Below the pieces are notes generated by a model, which saw nothing but the letters and a program-made list of their open reading frames with translations, did not search any database and was not told where the DNA came from. This document shows, piece after piece, positions 57,908 to 64,000 of a stretch of DNA of 64,000 nt (the first letter of the stretch is position 1; every line of letters starts with the position of its first letter). Source of the DNA: Fomes fomentarius (lineage: Eukaryota > Basidiomycota > Agaricomycetes > Polyporales > Polyporaceae); the NCBI GenBank assembly GCA_022606135.1, contig JABYQN010000015.1, positions 62,001 through 126,000 of the forward strand, given 5' to 3'. Made by a program: the position numbers and the translations under genes.

Positions 57908-59641
57908 ATTGGGGTTGTATCGTGCCTCCAGGATCTTACGACCCTTGATATGAATCGTCGAACCATGTTTGACAGCGCCGTCAGGCAGCTTGTCGAAAAT
58001 GCACATGCGCCCATCCCCTTGAAAGAGGGAGTAACCATTGCGCTCAATGGAGCCAGTCGAGAAGATGTGACCGATGGTGCCTGGTATGTAGTAGACGTGG
58101 TTCAGAGTAATTGCTACCTTCTGACCGTCTAACCAGGTTTCTCCAGACAGAGTTCCTTCCCCAAGTGCCTGAATGATGCTGCTATCACCTTGTCCAGCAG
58201 TGTTAAACAGTACAGGCGTATCGAAGGGTTGGTACTCAATGAACTCAGAGAGATCACCAGTGATATGTTGAGAGGCTCCAGAGTCCATCAGCCATGCAGT
58301 CCAGTTCACACTGTTTGAGGCCATAGCCTCATCGTAGAAAGAAGCAGCGATGTTAGACGAACCGGCTACAAGTACAGATGATACAGACTCGGTAGTGACG
58401 TGCGCATGGTTATGAGAGGTGTCCTTATTCTTCCCCTTGTCCTTATCCTTGTCTTTGTCCTTCCCTTTACCCTTGCCCTTGCCTTTGGGACGCTTCTCAG
58501 GGTACTTCTGATAGCAGTTGGACTCGTGATGAGAGCCACTTCCGCAATGAGAGCAGGGACCCTTGGGCTTCGGCTTGGTCTGGGAGACCTTGTTCGCAGA
58601 CTGGCCGTTCTTGCGCATGGACTCCTCAGCCAAGGTCTTCGACTGGATGTCGTCAAGAGTGACCTTGTCGAGGTCTGTGGTCGCCATAAGCGCAGAGACC
58701 ATGGACCGGTACGACTCCGGGATTTTGGACATCAAGAGAAGGGCTTGCATGTTGTCAGAGAGCGTGACGCCATTGCTACTAATTTCGCGCAGGCGTGTGA
58801 TAAGATGCATCATCTGATCCTGAAGGGGCTTCTGTTCGTTCATCCGAGGCTCAGCGACGAGCGACTCGAACAAACCCCAGACGTGGGCACTGTTAGGCTT
58901 GCCAAACTTGTTCTGTAACGCTTCCCAGGACTCAGCAGCAGTCATGTCCCTGGGTTGTCCACCCGAGACAGGAATCTGAGTGTCCAGAACGTAGTGAAAG
59001 TTTGGTGCGACACGCATGTACATCATGCCGCGAGCTTGCCCATCAAGTTTATCCCACTTGTCCTTGGCAGCTTGCTCAGTAGGACGAGTAGCGCCTTTGA
59101 CAACACTCCAACAGTCCATGAAGATGAAATAGCCCTTCATCTTGGCAGACCAGTCATTGTACTGATTCGCCGAAGAGAGGACAGGGATAGAGTCGACTTT
59201 GATATCTCCCATGATGGATAAGAGGTATTGGGGAGAATCGAGATATTCCTCCTTGAATTCTAGAGTGAATGTGATAGGCGCGACAGGGGGCGCAGTGACG
59301 ATAGGAGGAGGAAGGTAGACTGGAGGAAGAGGACTTGAATCGACAGGAGGGGAGTTTCCGAAGAGCGATCGGAGATAGAAATTAGGACGAGACGAGGAGG
59401 GCTGTGCGTGAGTTTCTTCCTGAAGATAGGGAAGAGGAATTCCGTGTTGTGGGTCGGAGTCCTGCTGCCAAGTTGCTGGATATGCCCAGTGGAAGGTTGG
59501 TTCGTACGGAAGAGGGAGTTGATTGTAGCGATTGGGACAGAGCTGTACGTCGCACTGGTCCCACTCCTGCTCTCCGTCGTCGTAGACGTAGTGATAACGA
59601 TCGACCTGATCGTCTAGATCGAAGAGATGGGGCTGTTCCGA
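57908..59641 (-). pseudogene. gag-pol: C2 Gag and protease
   Basis: Open upstream of its first ATG (59212, MGDIKVDSIPV) with the same N-terminal module as C1 (HLFD...CPNRYN, 59630-59515), the CCHC knuckle CSHCGSGSHHESNC, the Lys/Asp run and protease WLMDSGASQHITGD. The frame runs out after ILEARYNP because of the 20-nt deletion. Confidence 0.88.
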
Positions 59642-60245
59642 GCAATCAAACGCTGATGCAGTAGAGTGATGTTCTGCAAGTTCAGCATTGACTTCAGCTT
59701 CAGAGTCGGAGCTGAGCTGAGGACTATTGGCAGTAGTAGGCGGCTCCAGTACGATGGTTCAGAGAAAAACGCGATGATTGACTTGCCACGTGTGAGATCT
59801 GGTTGAGAGGAACACCTATTGAGGTGAGCCAGAAGGTCAGGAAGCCGATATTCCCAACAATCCAGATAGAAGTCGCCAACTGTGCCCAAGAAAAGCTATA
59901 CGAGTCTAGGTATCAAAAAGAGTATAGTAAGGAGGGTCCGAACGGTTGTCCTCCGGTCCAAAGGTGATAACCACCCTGGCTACAACAGCTGGCGGGCGCA
60001 AGTGCGTGGCCTGGCTGAGGATACTTGAAAACCCGTGTGCCGCGAAAGCACCAAAGGTTGTACAAAGATACTAGATAGCGACTACTAAAAAGCGCTCAGG
60101 GCTGCGTCACGAGCGCAGTAAAGTCCCCCTGGCAGCAGTGTCGGAGGGCACAGTCAAGAGATAGGGAAAGTGGAGGAGAGTGCACGGGCAGAGAGTCAAC
60201 GAACAGAGTTTGCGTGCAGAGTGTCGACAGAGAAGCAACTGATTA

Positions 60246-60264
60246 GAGCGCAGGGCTCATAACC
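60246..60264 (-). other. C2 primer-binding site
   Basis: Same initiator tRNA-Met complement as in C1, adjacent to the 5' LTR. Confidence 0.75.
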
Positions 60265-60818
60265 TGATGAACTCTGAACCTGTAAGGTGAGGAGCGACTG
60301 TAAGTCACAACAGAGAGGGATCTTCAGTCAGTGAGCGAACGACTATATTGCATAGTGAAGTACCTGTAAGTCACAACAGAGAGGGACTACAAGTACTAAG
60401 TCAGTAAGAAGTAGTAGAGCATATGTAGGTAAGAGACTTACTCTTCAGTCAGTGAGCGAACGACTGAAGAGCAGAGGCGAAGAAGGGACTGCTTATATAC
60501 ATGAGGGATGAGTCCATGAGTCAGCGAATAAAGCAGTCACATGTAGCCATAAGACGATGAGTCAGAGTCCGTATCGGCGTATGAGTCAGATACAGTCATA
60601 GCATGAGTCAGACATAAGGTCTAGAAGAGTCCGGTGCAGTGTAGAACGCACTGGTACGCACAGGAATGCACAGTAACCATATGGTCATGGGAAAGTACAG
60701 TAGGAGAACAAAGAAAACCATAAATGGTAAGTAGGAACACAGCCTATCTAATCATATGACCATAAACAAGTGTACACAACTCCGGTCCGAGCACAGCCGG
60801 TAGTCCGGAAGTTCAACA
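60265..60818 (-). repeat. C2 5' LTR
   Basis: 554 bp, differs from 54394-54947 by at least one base (GGTGAGG against GGCGAGG near the inner end). Confidence 0.94.
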
Positions 60819-60913
60819 AGCAGATGGGCGGACAGCGGACGGGTGGACAGAGCGGACGGCAGACACAGCAGATGGCGGATACAGCAGACAGTGGACAGAG
60901 TGGGAGGTGGACA
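60819..60913. repeat. Minisatellite in element D, right part
   Basis: Continuation of the 16-nt array (GGACAGAGCGGACGGCAGACA and variants), separated from 47922 only by the copia pair. Confidence 0.75.
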
Positions 60914-61732
60914 GAAGGAACTGACATTGATGATAGATAGCGGCACGACATCAGATACAACGTGTTGTTGAATGTGACCTTGAGGATCTCGGCAATCCAG
61001 CTTTGCATAGAGAATGGCTCTGAGTATTCCAGGAGTGACCATCATGAGCAAGGAGTTAGCGAGGAGTGGTATCCAAGTCTGGTCAACAATCTTGAACAGA
61101 CATTGAATACCACTCCTCGCATCAACCCCTCTGCACGGTGGCTACAACTGGAATAGGCACAAGGCGGACACCCCAGGTAGATGGAAAGGGAAAAGGAGAT
61201 GCACGTACCTTGAGGGAAGATGCACCCAAGGCTTCAGGGTCAGACGAAGCCGCAGTCAGACAGCAACCGAGCCTTTGGATCTGACAGCAAGAACCCGAGT
61301 CAGAGAACATGGAGAGGAACACAGACATCAGCCAGAAGAGACAGAGCCAGGTGATGCACAGCAGCAAGACAGAATGGCAAGCTCATCTGCACAAGAGGAG
61401 GAGGATGCAGACTTGTCACGCTGTGCGCTGGCACTCGAACACTGAGGCGCTTACTGTCAGCCACACCTTCACAGTTCCAGCATCTATATTCTCACGCCAT
61501 CTATGACCCTCAGACTGCGTATTCACACCTTTGCAAGGGTATAAACAGCTTTCTGTATACATAAACACACAGTTACTAATGACCGGAGGCTTGTATTGCA
61601 TACAAAGTGGATACACGAGTAGCAATATCTACGGCTCTCTACAGACGCCTACGGAGTGCTTGCGCAGCGCTATATAGCCTACAGATCCTACATAGCTGCC
61701 TGCACAGCTCTGTGGAGAATGCTTTTTCCTGA
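60914..61732. other. Right part of element D
   Basis: No recognisable gene. The last 120 bp carry CTGTAG/CTATGTAG-like subterminal repeats and end in the terminal inverted repeat. Confidence 0.45.
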
Positions 61733-63003
61733 TGTGCATAGACAACATGTGGGAAGTGAGACAGTGTTTTGACAATTCTGACGTGTCTGAGAGGCACACC
61801 GCCTACTCTGTAAAGCTTGTCCTTGGAGAGAATGTTCTCGGAGGGTAACGGTGTGAGAAGTAGAAGCAGGAATCTCCTGTCCTCAACCCATCCCAAATGA
61901 CCGAGAAGTTGCCCTATATGAATAAGTGTGGGAATCACCGTCGACACGCCGTGGGGTGTGCTTGAGAATGTTACGTAGCCATCATGCTGCTCCTGTAAAG
62001 ACAGCACAGCATGAGCATTCTGGACGCTACAATTCAAATAAATATGACAAACAGTGTCGGAGGCAATTTGTTCTAAGCACTTCATAGGATCGATAAAGTG
62101 AAGTTGAGAGCATCGAGAAAACACCGACGGAGAGGTTGCAAAGAGGTGGTAATCGGTATCCTCGGCGGGATCTTCGGCTCGGAGATGAACCAGCTCGTCC
62201 CATGTGCAGTGCGCTCCCCAAGCAAAGAGCGTCGTGTCTGGAGACTGTCTCATGATCTCCTCTTGCAGCCGCCGGAACGCCTTCCTGCCCTCGCCATATA
62301 GCGTCGGCATGTTGATATCGAAGATTCCGAGCAGGCAGTATGCCTCGTCTTCCTCACGCGTAGTGACCCGTCTGGCCGCCCAAGACATGCACTGTGCGAT
62401 GCTGAACTCCTTCATCTGTTTCGGATCCTTAAGAACCTCCACTGGTACTCCAGTGGCCTCTTCGACTAGTGCTGAATAAAATGATTTGTAACCCATCAAC
62501 TTCCAGGACTTTGACACAAAGGCAACCTTAGCTGTGGCAATGAGCTCTTGCAGCGTCCATCCCCGTGTATGCCACTTGCTCTTCTTGAACTCGTCCTTGG
62601 GCATCGGGTCGTAATACCTGTTTGAGACGTCCTCCAGATACGCGAAACAAACACCCGCAAGGGAGTAGTAGCGGAACATGGAGTTGATCGCCTCGGAGAG
62701 CTCTGCACTGCTTGACTTGTCGATGCAGCAGGTATCGATCCAGATCCATTCGTGGCCATCCTTCTCGGCGAGCATGCAGGCCATCCTGATCTTCTCGGAT
62801 GCGATGTCGCGAGGGGTCTGGCCAGGAACGCACTGGGAAGGGAGGGCCTTTATGTCCTGGAACGTCTGCTCGTTCTTCCCCCACACGTGCGAGAGAATCG
62901 CGTATCCGCCGATCTTCATCCCGGTCCATTCTCGTTTTTGGGGAACGTGCTCGGGCGAGACAAAGTACTCGAGTGTTGCTGTCCTAGCTCGCAGAAGCCA
63001 CAT
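61733..63003 (-). pseudogene. HET-domain protein copy 3, N-terminal part
   Basis: ATG at 63003 (MWLLRARTATLEYF); an upstream in-frame ATG at 63027 is less likely because copies 1 and 2 start at the equivalent of 63003. Complete HET motifs: YAILSHVWGKNEQTF, WIDTCCIDKSSSAELSEAI, KWHTRGWTLQELIA and RRVTTREEDEAYCLLGIF. A 60-nt intron (GTTTGTC at 62052 to TTACAG at 61993) happens to be open. Exon 2 continues with EQHDGYVTFSSTPHGV, HLGWVEDRRFLLLLL and FPHVVYA and is cut there by element D. Apart from the insertion I see no defect, so this was the most recently intact copy. Confidence 0.85.
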
Positions 63004-64000
63004 CGTGAACGCTGTCATGCTCGACATGAGGAATGCTCACGCCAATCGCAGAAATCCGAAAATTTGAACTCACTCGAGTGGGGACAGTGAGTACTAGAGT
63101 ATATCCGGGATACACAGGGAAGAGACGAACACTCGATGTCGTGTATAACTCTGTGTAAACGACGTCAGAGACAAGGATGGATTATCCGTGGAGCTCGAGA
63201 GACAGTCTCACCGTACGGGACAAAACGGCGGAGTGAGCGTAGAGGGAGCGGTAGACAGGGGTTCCGGGTCTATATACCAGACACCGCGTGTCATCCATCC
63301 CGGCGCTGTTGACTGCCATGCTGGGAACGAGCGTCGAGTGTTGAACCTAATGAAGTCCTCGCGTTCAAAGTCGAAGTGCCAGCCACCACATAGTGGCAAA
63401 CACCGATGCTGTCCGGTGGACAATCGACAGCCACCCATGTTGTCGATCGCCCAAGCAAGTGAATTGGCGGAGCACCCATGGCATGAGGCATGCATGAGGG
63501 ATCGAGGTCTGAGACAGCGAGGTCGTCGCGTGGTTCGTCGCGTTCACCATTCATTCCGCATACAATGTAGTTTTCTCTGTCCAAAAAAGACGTCTCGGGT
63601 ATTAATTCCGGTGTTGAATGCAGTGCTTTGCGGCGCAAATGCAGTGTGCGTGGATAAAACACGCGGATTTGCTGTGATGTCCAGAGGGAACCTGTACATG
63701 TATTCCCAATACGAAGCACTGGTAACAGACATCCCGCGAGTTGTCCTCGTATTCATAATCTACTACATGCCGAAGCGAGTAGGACGAGGGAAGCCAGAGA
63801 GCTCTGTTCTACAAGCTGATAGATCGCAGCACCGCCGGACCCTGGAGGCTTCTCGACAGGCGCTATGAGACGCAGTTCCGCTGAGCCAGTCCTTCGACGA
63901 ATACGTACCGCCGTCGAGGCAGTACTTGCAGCGCCCAGAACTGGAGGAAAGTTTGACGATAACATCGCATGCACAGCTAGCTCGAGCATCGATCGGACGA
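63004..64000 (-). promoter_or_regulatory. 5' flank of HET copy 3 (duplicated segment)
   Basis: Collinear with 6979-8055 but more diverged than copies 1 and 2 are from each other; it lacks about 70 bp around 63630 (the GACAACTAACCGTGC region present in the others). Continues past the AKR boundary seen in copy 2. No gene. Confidence 0.55.
63271..63276 (-). promoter_or_regulatory. TATA box, HET copy 3
   Basis: TATATA 268 bp upstream of the HET ATG, kept although the surrounding flank has diverged. Confidence 0.55.

Larger units (their letters stand above)
54394..60818 (-). mobile_element. Ty1/copia retrotransposon C2 (inverted relative to C1)
   Basis: 6425 bp with 554-bp LTRs. Target duplication AGCAG at 47918-47922 and 60819-60823, i.e. 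on the outer sides of the C1/C2 pair, so C2 came first. Same family as C1, nearly identical throughout. It carries a 20-nt deletion in pol and a few point changes, as expected for the older copy. Confidence 0.95.
47272..61732. mobile_element. Element D: small DNA transposon in HET copy 3, carrying the copia pair
   Basis: Ends are TCAGGAAAAA at the left and TTTTTCCTGA at the right, a perfect 10-bp inverted repeat. GTGCA occurs at both flanks (ending 47271; 61734-61738), so the target duplication is probably 4-6 bp, exact length ambiguous. Comparison with copies 1 and 2 confirms that HET sequence resumes exactly outside. Both ends are rich in CTGTAG/CTATGTAG subterminal repeats. Without the copia elements it is about 1.56 kb and encodes nothing recognisable, so it is non-autonomous. 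Confidence 0.7.

Noticed and set aside
59404..59664. Open frames opposite copia Gag and integrase (several of 70-190 codons, mirrored in C1 and C2)
   Set aside because: They are antisense or off-frame shadows of the Gag-Pol coding sequence and carry no domain.
63003..63027. Upstream ATG (63027) as start of HET copy 3
   Set aside because: Copies 1 and 2 begin at the equivalent of 63003 with MWLLRA, right after a likely UTR splice acceptor.

Overview
The window looks like a TE-rich accessory region of a basidiomycete (Agaricomycete-type) chromosome. Reasons: genes are split by very short GT...AG introns (about 52-60 nt); there is a FunK1-type kinase end and three HET-domain genes of the kind common in mushrooms and polypores; and the mobile elements are fungal chromoviral Ty3/gypsy and Ty1/copia elements. 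Nothing looks bacterial. No rRNA, tRNA or CRISPR was found.

Layout. 1-974: 3' end of a FunK1-like kinase (+). 1.26-5.0 kb: decayed repeat (unit R). 5.05-6.98 kb: HET copy 1 (-), frameshifted. 7.0-8.05 kb: its 5' flank, duplicated at 31.9-32.95 kb and 63.0-64.0 kb. 8.75-8.91 kb: remnant of a membrane-protein gene. 9.6-14.2 kb: two R copies in opposite orientation. 14.9-31.9 kb: HET copy 2 (-), cut by a 332-bp MITE-like insert and by gypsy A (16371-31067, TSD CGCAG), which is itself cut by gypsy B (18774-27325, opposite strand, TSD TCACC). 33.0-33.35 kb: aldo-keto reductase pseudogene. 33.5-39.1 kb: more R, containing a 2582-bp near-perfect palindrome with CACTG ends and a TGA target duplication. 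39.2-43.0 kb: nothing recognised apart from a weak R-like stretch. 43.0-46.3 kb: R and the 3' flank of HET copy 3. 46.66-63.0 kb: HET copy 3 (-), cut by a small DNA transposon (element D, 47272-61732) that carries a 16-nt minisatellite. Copia C2 sits in that minisatellite, and copia C1 sits in the outermost 5 nt of C2, forming a 12.9-kb inverted repeat.

How it fits together. The locus was built by duplication of a HET gene with its promoter-containing 5' flank, and each of the three copies was then broken by a different event. The nesting gives an order: HET2 before A before B, and HET3 before D before C2 before C1. The only likely active-looking coding sequences are inside the youngest transposons.

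Most notable: a shared cysteine-containing N-terminal Gag module in the gypsy B and copia elements; an intact 412-codon extra ORF after pol in gypsy B; the large CACTG palindrome; four TGACTCA (Gcn4/AP-1-type) sites before the copia TATA box; a -1 frameshift at G6 just before the RT active site shared by both copia copies; and a HET 5' flank that is far better conserved between copies than the coding sequence it precedes.
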